A stretch of DNA of 46,646 nt from Nocardia testacea NBRC 100365 (GCF_000308775.1 NZ_BAGJ01000261.1:1-46646), one strand, 5' to 3'; positions 26,325-35,553 are shown, counted from the stretch's first letter. The notes: a model not told the origin generated them from the letters alone. Numbers and translations: made by a program.

Positions 26325-27719
26325 TCAGCACTGCGGCGCGCACGGTGCGATCACTTTTCCGGGGTTGAAAATGCCGTGTGGGTCGAGCGCCCGCTTCACC
26401 GCTGTATGCATGGCCAGAACCGGCTCGGTCAACTCCCGGGTCAACCCGTTGCGTTTCAACAGCCCGACACCGTGTTCGCCGGTGACCGTGCCGCCCAGCT
26501 CGATCGCGGAATCGAGTATCCGCTCGAAGGCATACTCGGCCCGTCGCCGCACGTGAGCGTCGTCGGCAGGGACGATCAGAAGCGGGTGCAGATTCCCGTC
26601 ACCGGCGTGGGCAACGTTGGCGATGGTGATTCGGTTCTGCTGCCCGATGGCCTCGATTCTGGTGAGCATCTCGGGGACGGAGGCACGGGGAACGCAGACG
26701 TCTTCGGTGAGGACGGGCCCGAGCCGCTCGAGGGCCGGGTACGCGAGCCGGCGGGCCGCGAACAGCGCTTCGGCCTCCTGAGGGTCGGACGAGATCGCCG
26801 CCCAGCTCGCACCCGACTCGGTGAAACAGGCCAGAATCGCCGCGGCTTCCTCGTCGCCGCCGGCCCCCGGGGTATCGGTGCGCGCGAGCAGTACGGCATC
26901 CGCTTCGTCGGACAGCCCCATGTTCTTCCATGCGTCGACGGCGAGAAGGGTGTGGCGGTCGATGAGTTCGAGCGCCGACGGTATGAGACCTGCCGTCCCG
27001 ACCGCCGCAACTGCGCGCCCGGCGGCGGCAAGTGAGTCGAAGTAGCCGGCGATCGTGCGGTCCGGTGGACGTGCCGGGCGCAGACGTACCGTTACCTCGG
27101 AGATGATGCCGAGCGTTCCCTCTGAACCGACCATGAGACCCGCCAGGTCATAACCCGCGACCCCCTTGGCGGTGCGGCGGCCGAGCCGCACCAGCTCCCC
27201 GCGACCGTTGACCACCTGCATGCCGAGTACGTAATCGCGGGTGACGCCATACTTGACGCAACAGAGACCGCCTGCATTCGTCGCGACATTCCCGCCGATG
27301 GTCGACCACGGGGCGCTCGCCGGATCCGGCGGGTACCACAGGCCGTGCTCGGCGCATGCCTTCCGGAGATCGTCGTTCACCACACCGGGCTCGACGACGG
27401 CGAGTTGTTCAGTCTTGTCGATCTCCTTGATCGTCGTCATATTTTCGGTGCACAGCACGACGGCGCCGTCGACCGAGTTGGCACCGCCGGACAGCCCGGT
27501 TCCCGCGCCACGGGCCACCACCGGTGCGCGGTGTTCCAGGCAGATGCGAACGATCTGCTGAATCTCTTCCGCGCTACGCGGCCGCACTACGGCCACCGGC
27601 CGACTGTGCGGGGCCCATACGGCTTGGTCGTGTGCGTAGCTGTCGAGAATGCCGGGGTCGTCGATGGTCCGGCCGGGTGGAAGCGCGCGGCGCAGGTCCT
27701 CGATCACAGCGGCACTCAT
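26325..27719 (-). CDS. FAD-linked oxidase (glycolate oxidase GlcD/D-lactate dehydrogenase type)
   Basis: ATG 27719 overlaps the stop of the DUF35 gene (ATGA); an upstream in-frame extension is inside that gene. The 464-residue product has the PCMH-type FAD domain: RPVAVVRPRSAEEIQQIV, the signature ARGAGTGLSGGANSV, STIGGNVATNAGG, and later the C-terminal FAD-linked oxidase domain with NVAHAGDGNLHPL and GTVTGEHGVGLLKR. These His and Glu residues bind metal and 2-hydroxyacid in the family. It probably oxidises a 2-hydroxy acid to a 2-oxo acid, which could feed the indolepyruvate-type oxidoreductase. Confidence 0.92.
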   Translation of the reverse strand: MSAAVIEDLRRALPPGRTIDDPGILDSYAHDQAVWAPHSRPVAVVRPRSAEEIQQIVRICLEHRAPVVARGAGTGLSGGANSVDGAVVLCTENMTTIKEIDKTEQLAVVEPGVVNDDLRKACAEHGLWYPPDPASAPWSTIGGNVATNAGGLCCVKYGVTRDYVLGMQVVNGRGELVRLGRRTAKGVAGYDLAGLMVGSEGTLGIISEVTVRLRPARPPDRTIAGYFDSLAAAGRAVAAVGTAGLIPSALELIDRHTLLAVDAWKNMGLSDEADAVLLARTDTPGAGGDEEAAAILACFTESGASWAAISSDPQEAEALFAARRLAYPALERLGPVLTEDVCVPRASVPEMLTRIEAIGQQNRITIANVAHAGDGNLHPLLIVPADDAHVRRRAEYAFERILDSAIELGGTVTGEHGVGLLKRNGLTRELTEPVLAMHTAVKRALDPHGIFNPGKVIAPCAPQC

Positions 27720-28126
27720 CGCGAACCTTCGCTGACCACCGGTCCGAACTCCGGCAGGGTCGTGTGCTCGCCCACCGTCCGAAACGACACCGAAACCGGT
27801 TCGCCGATAACCGGGTCCGTGTCGCCGGCCCATGTCGTCGTGATGTTGGGTCCGCTGTCGAGCCGGACCTGTACCACGATGTAGGGAACGTCGTCACCGG
27901 CGAAATACTGTTTGTGGAACCGGACCCAACTGTTGACACGACCGGTTCCCGGATCGGTGTCCCAGCCGATATCGCTGCTGAAGTCGTGGGGACATACCGG
28001 CCCGGGTGGCCAGAATCGCCGATCGCAGGTGCCGCATCGAGGGATACGCAGTAGGGAATTCGCCGCCCCGTCGAGGTGCTCGATGTCCTCGGGATAGCGG
28101 AGGGGGAGTGGGCGTCGGTCCGACAC
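27716..28126 (-). CDS. DUF35 zinc-ribbon/OB-fold protein, thiolase partner
   Basis: GTG 28126 starts 7 nt after the thiolase stop with AGGTGA as ribosome site; the longer frame overlaps the thiolase gene in an unlikely manner. The 136-residue product has the ribbon CGTCDRRFWPPGPVCPHD, in which the fourth ligand is His or Asp rather than Cys, followed by the OB fold (FHKQYFAGDDVPYIVVQVRL, EFGPVVSEGS). It is coupled to the upstream thiolase-like gene and should form a complex with it. Confidence 0.9.
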   Translation of the reverse strand: MSDRRPLPLRYPEDIEHLDGAANSLLRIPRCGTCDRRFWPPGPVCPHDFSSDIGWDTDPGTGRVNSWVRFHKQYFAGDDVPYIVVQVRLDSGPNITTTWAGDTDPVIGEPVSVSFRTVGEHTTLPEFGPVVSEGSR

Positions 28127-28133
28127 TGTCTGA

Positions 28134-29306
28134 TCACCTGTCCTTCGTGAAAATGAGCGAATCCCCGAAAGGAGTGGCCCACTGGACGGTTTCGCAGCGG
28201 GCCACTTGCCGGTGACCGGCCTGACCGCGAAGCTGGCGGGCCGCCTCGACCAGGTGACCCCACCCGCAGATATGTGCCTCGGAGAGCAGACCCCCGGCGG
28301 TATTGGTCGGGAGCTCACCGCCGAGCTCGATCCGGCCGTTCTGCAGCCAGTCGAGGGCCTGTCCCTCTCCGGCGAATCCGAAGCGTTCCAGGACGAACAC
28401 CAGATTGGGTGAGAAGGCGTCGTACAGCTGCAGTGAGTCGATATCGGCCGGTCCCGTCAACCCCGCCTGGGTGTAGACGGTGTTGTGCTCGACGCGCCGG
28501 GAGTCGCTCTGCGAGAAGACCCCCAGTCCGGGTGGGGCGAAGATGAATTCGTTGCGACCGGCGTGCAGTCCTTGCATTCCGGCCACGACCACGGCCGGCT
28601 GCCGGAGGTCGCGGGCACGTTCGACGGTGGTGACGAGCAGACAGCCGCCGCCGTCGCTGAGTAGGGCGAAGTCGGGTCGGCGCAATGGTTCGACGACGAA
28701 GGGCTGGTGTCGGTAGTCGTCGGGTCCCAGGGCATCGGTCATCTGGGCGGCCGGATTCAGACGGGCGTGCTTGCGGAAGGCGATCGGCACCGCGGCGATC
28801 AGTTCCGGGTCGTAGCCGTATCGGGTGCAATAGCGCTGGAAGGCCATCGCCGCTCCGGCGCCGGGTGCCGTCATACCGTAGTGCGGAAGTTCCCCGTGCG
28901 ACCCGCCACCTTGGCGCATACCTTCGAGATCTCCGGCTCCACCGACCATGCCGAGTCCGGAGAAAGATACGCCCGCCACGCATGCCGCGATATCGGACAT
29001 GCCCAGGGCAACCGACTGCACCGCCGCCTGCAGAGCCGGTCCGACGAAGCGTCCATGGGTCCACGTCTGCACCGCTGCCCGGATTCCGAGCCCGAACGCC
29101 TCGGCCATCCGGTCGTAGTCGACGGCCAACGGATAGCCGACATTGGTGAACAGCCCGTCGACTTCGTGTACGCGCAGGCCGGCATCATCGAGTGCCAGCC
29201 GTAACGCTTCGGCGGCGAAATCCAGTGCGGTGCGGGGGGAGCGCCGGGAGACTTCGGTCATCCCGATCCCGACTATGGCTACCTGTCGGAGCGGACCGAG
29301 TGGCAC
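28134..29306 (-). CDS. Thiolase-fold protein without nucleophilic Cys (Ltp2-type aldolase candidate)
   Basis: GTG 29306 follows GAAAGGAAC. The 390-residue product reads VAIVGIGMTEVSRRSPRTAL, WTHGRFVGPALQAAVQSVAL where thiolases have the nucleophile Cys, LYDAFSPNLVFVLERFGF, and GGLLSEAHICGWGHLVEAA. It lacks the Cys like the paralogue at 13402, but keeps His in the C-terminal motif. It is followed at once by its DUF35 partner. CoA-ester C-C cleavage or condensation is inferred. Confidence 0.85.
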   Translation of the reverse strand: MPLGPLRQVAIVGIGMTEVSRRSPRTALDFAAEALRLALDDAGLRVHEVDGLFTNVGYPLAVDYDRMAEAFGLGIRAAVQTWTHGRFVGPALQAAVQSVALGMSDIAACVAGVSFSGLGMVGGAGDLEGMRQGGGSHGELPHYGMTAPGAGAAMAFQRYCTRYGYDPELIAAVPIAFRKHARLNPAAQMTDALGPDDYRHQPFVVEPLRRPDFALLSDGGGCLLVTTVERARDLRQPAVVVAGMQGLHAGRNEFIFAPPGLGVFSQSDSRRVEHNTVYTQAGLTGPADIDSLQLYDAFSPNLVFVLERFGFAGEGQALDWLQNGRIELGGELPTNTAGGLLSEAHICGWGHLVEAARQLRGQAGHRQVARCETVQWATPFGDSLIFTKDR

Positions 29307-29337
29307 AGCGGAAGTTCCTTTCCTCGGTGAAGGCGGA

Positions 29338-30306
29338 TCAGATGATGGCGTGGGCGTTCGCGGGGCTGCCCACTCCGCGTGGCAAGGGAAGGACTCCGGA
29401 TACCAGCAGGAATTCGTAGTGACCGCGGTCAGCGCACGCGGCGGCGAGCCTTTCGAGATCCCACAACTCGCCCAGCGGCATGCCCTGCAGTGCGATCAGG
29501 CGGCGGTGCAGGAATCCTTTCCGGCGGTCGACCGGGAAGACTTCCACGCCTACGTTGTCGGCAGCCACCGCGGCGAACTCGTTGTCCCAGAGATAGCCGG
29601 CCATCTGTTTCGATGAATCCAGCCCCGGGCAGGCGAACCCCGCACCGATTGTGTCCCGCATACGGAGCCGGTGTTGTAGGGGGCGCGTGCGATACCACTC
29701 GGTCCAACCGGTGCGAATCACGAGTATGTCGCCCGACTCGAAGGTTGTTCCCTGGGCGGCCGCTGCCGCGTCGAGCATGGCTGCGGTGATCACGACCGGT
29801 TCGTCCGCGACCATCGGGGTTCCCATATCGGCGAGGTATTGGGCGATATCGACCAGGACTCCGCGCCCGCCGAACCCATGGGCCGCCCAGTGATCGACTC
29901 CGAGGGTGTCGGTGGTGGCGAGGTCGGATTCCTGCCGGCCGCCCCAGTAGCCGTGCCGTCCGGCACGGATATGCCTGAGCCCGTCCCATTGGGAGGAGCC
30001 CTGCAGATAGAAGTGGTCCAGCCGGTCGTCGTGCCCGGCTGCGGTGTCTTCGACGATATGGTCGTAGGGAGCGCGCTCGCCGAACAAGCCCGGATTCGGC
30101 TCGTCCAACGGCAGGCACAGCGAGATCATCTCGCCGGTCCGGATGGTGCGGGCTGCGGCGAGCCGCTGCCGGGGTCCGATGAGGTTGAGCGTGCCGATTT
30201 CGTCGTGGCGGCCCCATACATCCCAGCCGTGGTGTTCGTCGCGGTCCGGCAGTACCGGAAGCTCGGCGAAGCGCGGCGTGCGCCGGATTGTTTCGGCGGT
30301 GCTCAT
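29338..30306 (-). CDS. Cyclase-family metal-dependent hydrolase (kynurenine formamidase-like)
   Basis: ATG 30306 overlaps the ligase stop (ATGA). The 322-residue product has the cyclase-family order: HGWDVWGRHDEIGTLNLIGP, then LPLDEPNPGLFGERAPYDH, then FYLQGSSQWDGLRHIRAGRH. The usual metal-binding HxGTHxDxPxH is replaced by QGSSQWDGLRH, a variant seen in many actinobacterial members. Downstream are VLVDIAQYLAD and SGDILVIRTGWTEWY. It may hydrolyse a cyclic amide or ketone; ring opening would fit the operon. The chemistry is inferred. Confidence 0.88.
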   Translation of the reverse strand: MSTAETIRRTPRFAELPVLPDRDEHHGWDVWGRHDEIGTLNLIGPRQRLAAARTIRTGEMISLCLPLDEPNPGLFGERAPYDHIVEDTAAGHDDRLDHFYLQGSSQWDGLRHIRAGRHGYWGGRQESDLATTDTLGVDHWAAHGFGGRGVLVDIAQYLADMGTPMVADEPVVITAAMLDAAAAAQGTTFESGDILVIRTGWTEWYRTRPLQHRLRMRDTIGAGFACPGLDSSKQMAGYLWDNEFAAVAADNVGVEVFPVDRRKGFLHRRLIALQGMPLGELWDLERLAAACADRGHYEFLLVSGVLPLPRGVGSPANAHAII

Positions 30307-31886
30307 CGCACGCCCTCGGTGAGCATGTCGCGCAGTTTCAGCTTGCTCACCTTGCCGGTGGCAGTCTGCGGTACCGCCGCCGACTCCATCACGACGAAAC
30401 GGCCGGGCACCTTATAACTGGCGGCACGAGCGCGGATGTACTCGGTCAGCGTGCGGGCAAGCGCTTCGTGGTCGCCGACAGCGACGGCCGGCACCACAAC
30501 GCAGGCCATCTCCTGGTCACCTTCCGGGGTCTCCAACCCGAATACGTACGCTTGGTCCACCGAGCTGTGGCCGGATATGATCTCCTCCACTTCGAGCGGC
30601 GCCACGTTGATCCCTTTGATCTTGAGCATTTCCTTCCAGCGCCCGCCGAAGGACAATCTGCCGTCGGCGTCCAGCACACCGAGATCACCGGTGCGGAACC
30701 AGTCGTCCGCGGTCCGTGTACCGGCATTGATCTCGGTGCCACCCAGATAGCCGGGGATGACACAACCGCGGATCTCGATCTCGCCCACGGATCCGGGCGG
30801 GCACGGGGCTCCAGTGGAGTCGGTGATCCGAATTTCCTGGGTGGGAAGGCTTTTCCCCTGCGTATTGAGCTTGGTGGCGAGGTCGTCGTGAGCGTCGGAC
30901 ATGGTGACGAAGCCGTATGACTCGGTCAGCCCGTAGGCACTGCACGCTTCGGTGATGTCGAGGCCTTCGATTGCCAGTCGCTTGTCCTCGGCATTGAATC
31001 CGACCGGCCCCGTCCGCAGCGACGAGATATCCCGTCGTCCGAAACTCGGCGCAGCCAGCAGGGCGCGTACGGCGGTGGCCAGGCCGTAGAACACAGTGCA
31101 GCGCTCGGCCTCGATGAATTCCAGGGCCGCATCGCCTTCGACCTTCTCCTGGATACAGAGGGTGATCCCGTGGGCCAGCGCGACGGGGAGCGCGTTGCAC
31201 GCGCCGTACCCGAAGAACAACGGCATCGCGAACCACAGTCGATCACCGGGGACCACATGCATGCGATCACCCATTGCGCGACCGTTGCGCAGCAGTTTGG
31301 CGTGCTCGAGCGGCACTGGTTTGGGAAGCGCTGTGCTGCCGCTGGTGTAGAGAATCATCGCCGTATCCGACGGTCCACACGTCTGCGGTGGGCAAGGTCC
31401 GCGCTGCGCGGCAGGCGGAAAGGGGTCGGCGGCCGGCCACAGCAATGCCCCCAGATACTGCGCGGCGCGGGTAGCGGATGTGTATGTTCCGGAATATCCG
31501 GCGGCGGCGAGTTCGGCGGGGATGTCCTTGCCGAAGACGAGGTTCTCGGTCACGATCAACCGCAGATCCGCGGAGGCGATCAGATGTGCCAGCTCGTTGG
31601 AGCGATACCAGGTGTTGATCGGAACGGCAGTCAGTCCCGCGCGCTGGGCGCCCAGCACGGCGACGAGCCAGCGCAGGCCGTTCGGTAGCAGTACTCCCAC
31701 CCGGTCGCCGGGACGCAGACCGGCCGCGGCCAGCGATCCGGCGAAATCTTCGCAGCGGGAGTTCAGTTCGGCGAAGGTCAGTCGTCCTTCGGGCGCCACC
31801 ACGGCTTCCGTATCGGCGAATGATTCGGCCAGCGCGGCCATTGCCTCGGGGAAGGTCTCGGGCCGACCCATCTGGATCTCGTTCAC
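30303..31886 (-). CDS. AMP-binding acyl-CoA ligase
   Basis: I place the start at GTG 31886, preceded by AGGACC; ATG 31871 is an alternative, and a longer frame reaches 32051 through promoter sequence. The ~527-residue product has the adenylation motifs: ILYTSGSTALPKPV (A3, with an unusual ALPKP), ACSAYGLTESYGF (A5), DWFRTGDLGVLDADGRL (A7) and the catalytic Lys in TGKVSKLKLRD (A10). It activates an acid with ATP and CoA. It is the first gene of an eight-gene operon, so substrate activation comes first. Confidence 0.92.
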   Translation of the reverse strand: MNEIQMGRPETFPEAMAALAESFADTEAVVAPEGRLTFAELNSRCEDFAGSLAAAGLRPGDRVGVLLPNGLRWLVAVLGAQRAGLTAVPINTWYRSNELAHLIASADLRLIVTENLVFGKDIPAELAAAGYSGTYTSATRAAQYLGALLWPAADPFPPAAQRGPCPPQTCGPSDTAMILYTSGSTALPKPVPLEHAKLLRNGRAMGDRMHVVPGDRLWFAMPLFFGYGACNALPVALAHGITLCIQEKVEGDAALEFIEAERCTVFYGLATAVRALLAAPSFGRRDISSLRTGPVGFNAEDKRLAIEGLDITEACSAYGLTESYGFVTMSDAHDDLATKLNTQGKSLPTQEIRITDSTGAPCPPGSVGEIEIRGCVIPGYLGGTEINAGTRTADDWFRTGDLGVLDADGRLSFGGRWKEMLKIKGINVAPLEVEEIISGHSSVDQAYVFGLETPEGDQEMACVVVPAVAVGDHEALARTLTEYIRARAASYKVPGRFVVMESAAVPQTATGKVSKLKLRDMLTEGVR

Positions 31887-32060
31887 TTGACTGGTCCTGT
31901 CTTCCGGATTGGTGCACATCGGTGGGCATGCCACCGGTCGGAGAGGCGGTTCGTCATCGGATCGATGGCACCGCGCGGATATCGGCGTAAGCGCGCAACA
32001 GGAACCCGGCTTCGAAAGGCCGGTCCGTCGGCGGGTTCGCCGGTTCACCATCTGTGAGGG

Positions 32061-32089
32061 ACATTACGCGCAACACAATGGTGAGTCAA
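32061..32089 (-). promoter_or_regulatory. Sigma-70 like promoter of the ligase operon
   Basis: On the minus strand TTGACT (32089-32084) and TAATGT (32066-32061) are separated by exactly 17 nt. This lies about 175 bp upstream of the ligase start. Nothing else coding lies between it and the ligase. It is a good match for a housekeeping promoter. Confidence 0.5.
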
Positions 32090-32312
32090 GCAACAGTATG
32101 TCGAGTTAATTGCGAGTGGTCGCGTCTGTGGACAGGCGCCGATGATCGGCACGCCGCCGGGGGCGATGTGCCGGTCTCGGTGTCACGCTGTGGCGACAGG
32201 GGAGTCTGGTTGCCGGTTAGGTGGACTCGGCTCCGTGTTCTCGATTGCGTGAAGGTGTGGCGACTCGTCGAGAGGGGTATCCGCATGCCGAAGAGCCCGG
32301 GCGGCGCAGCGG

Positions 32313-32954
32313 TCAGGAGCTACGGTCCTTCTTCAGGTTCAGTGCGTCGCCCCACAGTCCGGTCACCACATCGAGCAGGGTCGCGCGCTCCAGTAGGAAG
32401 ACCTTCTGCACGATGCATCGAAAGCACAGCTGATCGAGTTGCACCATCAGCAGTTCGATGCGCAGTTGCCGTTCGTCACGGTGTTCCGGCGGGATCGTCT
32501 GCAGGTATCCGTCGAGTTCGTGCGCGAGCTGGTCGATCTGGTCCTTCCAGCGCGCGGCTACCTCGAGATCGCCGGCCATGGCTTCGTGAATCGCGGGCAG
32601 CAGTTTCGCGTGGTCCTCCCACCAGGTCAAGGCGTTGTCGAGCCAATTCCGCAGCGCGGACTCGGTGCCCTCCTCGAGCGCGACGTTCAGCAGTGACCAG
32701 TAGCGTGCGCTTTGCTGCTTGCGGACGGCCTCATATACCTCGTTGAAAACCTCGGCTTTGTTGGCGAAGTGGAGGTAGAGGGTGGATCGATTGATCTTCG
32801 CGGCCTTGGTGATATCGCCGATGGACGCTTCCCCGTAACCGCGCTCTTCGAAAACCGTGCGTGCCGCATGCAATATTCGCCGGCGTGTCATCAACCGCTG
32901 CTGCTCACGCACCGGGAGCAGCTCTGTCGTCTCAGTCGATGCAGTGTTGTCCAT
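32313..32954 (-). CDS. TetR-family transcriptional regulator
   Basis: ATG 32954 gives a 213-residue product. The frame continues upstream into promoter sequence without a ribosome site. The N-terminal HTH is RRRILHAARTVFEERGYGEA then SIGDITKAAKINRSTLYLHF, followed by NKAEVFNEVYEAVRKQQ. The C-terminal helical domain is a ligand pocket. It sits between the ligase operon and the AAHS transporter, so it probably represses one or both in the absence of the pathway's CoA ester. Confidence 0.94.
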   Translation of the reverse strand: MDNTASTETTELLPVREQQRLMTRRRILHAARTVFEERGYGEASIGDITKAAKINRSTLYLHFANKAEVFNEVYEAVRKQQSARYWSLLNVALEEGTESALRNWLDNALTWWEDHAKLLPAIHEAMAGDLEVAARWKDQIDQLAHELDGYLQTIPPEHRDERQLRIELLMVQLDQLCFRCIVQKVFLLERATLLDVVTGLWGDALNLKKDRSS

Positions 32955-33062
32955 GCTGCGAGCGTAGACCCGGGGGCTGTCGCCGACATGACGCAGCGTC
33001 GGGCGACGCCCTGGTAGCAGCCGTAACGGGGCAAATCCGGGACTGACTCGACATAGTGATGG

Positions 33063-33091
33063 TTGACACAACGACCTGTTGTGCTTAGGCT
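33063..33091 (+). promoter_or_regulatory. Promoter with overlapping palindromic operator, transporter operon
   Basis: TTGACA (33063-33068) and TAGGCT (33086-33091) are 17 nt apart. Between them lies a perfect palindrome, CACAAC-N5-GTTGTG (33067-33083). A repressor at this site would block RNA polymerase; the neighbouring TetR protein is the natural candidate. The transporter start is 266 bp downstream, so the leader would be long. Confidence 0.6.
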
Positions 33092-33356
33092 CGCTTCTGG
33101 ACATACGCACTTGCCAGTGCACGCAGGTCGCCGCGCAGACAACCCGGCCGATCGCCGCGAGCCGAGGCCCCGACCGATGCTGCCACGCGCTACTCGATAT
33201 GCGGCCGGAGTCTCCGATTCGAACCGGTTCGTCGGCGAGGTATCCCAGCCCCCACCCGTTCGGCCGATTCGGCCGCCGGGGGTGGAGGCCCGCGACGACA
33301 GCGCGGCACGCCTCGGCATATGGAGCGCGGAATGTCGTCTATATGAGGGAGTCACC

Positions 33357-34625
33357 ATGTCCAGAGTCAACGCCAGATCCCGAATCCCGGTACTGGCACT
33401 GTGTTTCGCCGGGTTGGCATTCGAAGGGTATGACCTGGTCTCCTACGGGACAGTGCTGCCCCAGTTGGTGTCCCCGCAGGGATGGGATATCGGGCCGGCG
33501 ACAGCGGGGCTGATCAGCACTCTCACGGTCGTAGGTATGTTGATCGGCTCCCTCGTCTCCGGTGCGCTGGCCGATTTCATCGGCCGGCGCATGCTGACCA
33601 TCGCCTCGTGCGGCTGGTTCTCCGCGTGGATGGCAATCTGCGCCGTGGCGCCGACGGCAGAAACGCTCGGCGGAGCCCGCTTCATGGCAGGGCTGGGTAT
33701 CGGCGCGTTCGTTCCCCTCGCGGCGGCGCTCGCGGTGGAATTCGCGCCGGAGGGGAAGGGGAATCGGTACAGCGCCATCGCCTGGTCCGGATACCCCGTC
33801 GGAGGTGTTGTCGCCGCGCTCGTCGGCGTAGTAGCGCTGGAGCCCTTGGGCTGGCGCTTCCTCTTCGCGCTCGGTGCTCTACCCCTGGTCACCCTGGTGC
33901 CACTGATGTATTTCACCCTTCCCGAATCCTCGGCAACGCGCCGGCCCGCTGATTATGCAGACGGATCGCAGGACGACCGGAGCTCCGGCACTGCGCGGGG
34001 CCCGAAGGCGTTGTTCGTCGACGGAGTATGGGTGCGAACCATCGTCTTCGGACTGATGAGTGCGAGTGGGCTGGTGCTGACCTATGGGCTGAATACCTGG
34101 CTGCCGCAGCTGATGCGCGCGAACGGATACGAACTCGGGTCGGCACTGACCTTCCTGATTGCTCTCAATCTGGGTGCGGCCATAATTCCGCCGCTACTCG
34201 CCAGGCGCGCCGACGCCTCAGGGCCGCGGACGGTGATGATCGCAGTATTTCTCGCAGCCGCAGCGAGCATTCTCGCGCTGAGCATCGCGCTTCCGCTGGG
34301 TCTGGTCTATGTCCTTGTCTTCGTCGCCGGTGCCGGAACTCTCGGAGCGCAGCTGCTGATGTCCGGATTCGTGGCGACGGACTATCCCGATAACTCCCGA
34401 GTCGCCGCACTGTCGTGGATTTCGTGCGCCGGCCGGGTCGGAGCCCTCGGCGGCCCGACATTGATCGGATTCCTCGTCGCCGCCGGTAGCAGCGTCGAAA
34501 CAAGCTTCTACGTCTTTGCGGGATTCGGAATTCTCGGTGCGATACTCGCTGCCGCGATCCCGCGACGGCCACAAACGCGGTCTGTCACCGATGCCGAGGG
34601 AACAGCCGTGCGTTCCGAAGCCTGA
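33357..34625 (+). CDS. MFS transporter, aromatic acid:H+ symporter (AAHS) type
   Basis: ATG 33357 follows GAGGGAG. The 422-residue product has about twelve hydrophobic segments. The helix-1 motif CFAGLAFEGYDLVSYGTVLP and the loop GALADFIGRRMLTIAS are diagnostic of the AAHS group (PcaK and relatives), with Asp/Tyr important for aromatic acid transport. Helix 4 has MAGLGIGAFVPLAAALAVEF. It is the first gene of a + strand set with SMP-30, CitE-like and MaoC genes, so it probably imports their substrate. Aromatic versus other organic acid is not decided. Confidence 0.9.
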   Translation: MSRVNARSRIPVLALCFAGLAFEGYDLVSYGTVLPQLVSPQGWDIGPATAGLISTLTVVGMLIGSLVSGALADFIGRRMLTIASCGWFSAWMAICAVAPTAETLGGARFMAGLGIGAFVPLAAALAVEFAPEGKGNRYSAIAWSGYPVGGVVAALVGVVALEPLGWRFLFALGALPLVTLVPLMYFTLPESSATRRPADYADGSQDDRSSGTARGPKALFVDGVWVRTIVFGLMSASGLVLTYGLNTWLPQLMRANGYELGSALTFLIALNLGAAIIPPLLARRADASGPRTVMIAVFLAAAASILALSIALPLGLVYVLVFVAGAGTLGAQLLMSGFVATDYPDNSRVAALSWISCAGRVGALGGPTLIGFLVAAGSSVETSFYVFAGFGILGAILAAAIPRRPQTRSVTDAEGTAVRSEA

Positions 34626-34647
34626 TCCAGGAAATGGAGTATTTTCG

Positions 34648-35538
34648 ATGACTGTCAACTTTTCCTTCGAAGTCGTCGCCGACGGATACTCGTTCACCGA
34701 GTGCCCGCGCTACCACGACGGTCGCGTCTGATTCGTCGACATGCATCTGAACCGAGTGATCTCGGTTCGGCCGGACGGTTCGGATACACGCACAATCGAG
34801 GTTGCGAGCGCGCCCGGAGGCATCGGGTGGCTGCCCGACGGACGTCTCCTGGTGGTTCTCATGCAGGAGCGAAAAATCCTCCGGCTCGACGACGATGAAC
34901 TGGTCGTGCACGCTGACCTCTCCGATTCGGTCCTATCGACACTGAACGATCTGGCAGTGGACTCCGCCGGTCGATGCTACGTCGGCGAAACCGGATTCGA
35001 CCCCCACGCCTTCCTCTCCGATCCGGAAGATATCGACAACGTATGCCACGGCCGGTTCACCCCGCCGGCGACCAGCCGGCTCTTCCTGGTCGAGATGGAC
35101 GGCGAATACCGGGAGGCGGCTTCCGGGCTGGCGTTCAGCAACGGAATCGTCGTCGACGAAACCCGGAAGTATCTATTCGTCGCCGAGTCGTTCGGCGCCC
35201 GGCTGACTCGATTCCGCCTTGCTCCCGACGGCAGTCTCACCGAGCGTAAGGAGCTGTTCGTCGACTTCGCGCCGGACGGCATCGGAATGGATACATGGGG
35301 ATATATCTGGGTATCTGATGTATTCGGCCGCGCCGCAGTTCGAATCGACGCGGAGGGCCGGGAAATCGAGCGGGTACGGTCCAGCCGACTCGTCTTGGCC
35401 TGCGCAACCGGTGGCGTTCACGGTGATCAGCTCTACCTGTGCGCCTCGCCGGCGCTGGACAGCACCGAATGCTTGCGACTGCGTGAGTCACGAGTCGAAG
35501 CAGTGACTATCGATTCGCCGACACGCGTCGCGAAGTAA
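34648..35538 (+). pseudogene. SMP-30/gluconolactonase-like gene with an in-frame TGA
   Basis: ATG 34648 follows GGAAATGGAG. The frame encodes FSFEVVADGYSFTECPRYHD, then GRV, and hits TGA at codon 28 (34729-34731). It then continues in the same frame without any other interruption to TAA 35538: FVDMHLNRVISVRPDGSDTR, then LNDLAVDSAGRCYVGETGFD and FSNGIVVDETRKYLFVAESF. Family members read RxWFVD here, so TGG (Trp) changed to TGA is the simplest explanation. The intact frame (~296 codons) is the full family length. This is a very recent loss, a sequencing error, or readthrough. Confidence 0.85.
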
Positions 35539-35553
35539 TCGGCAGGACTCATC

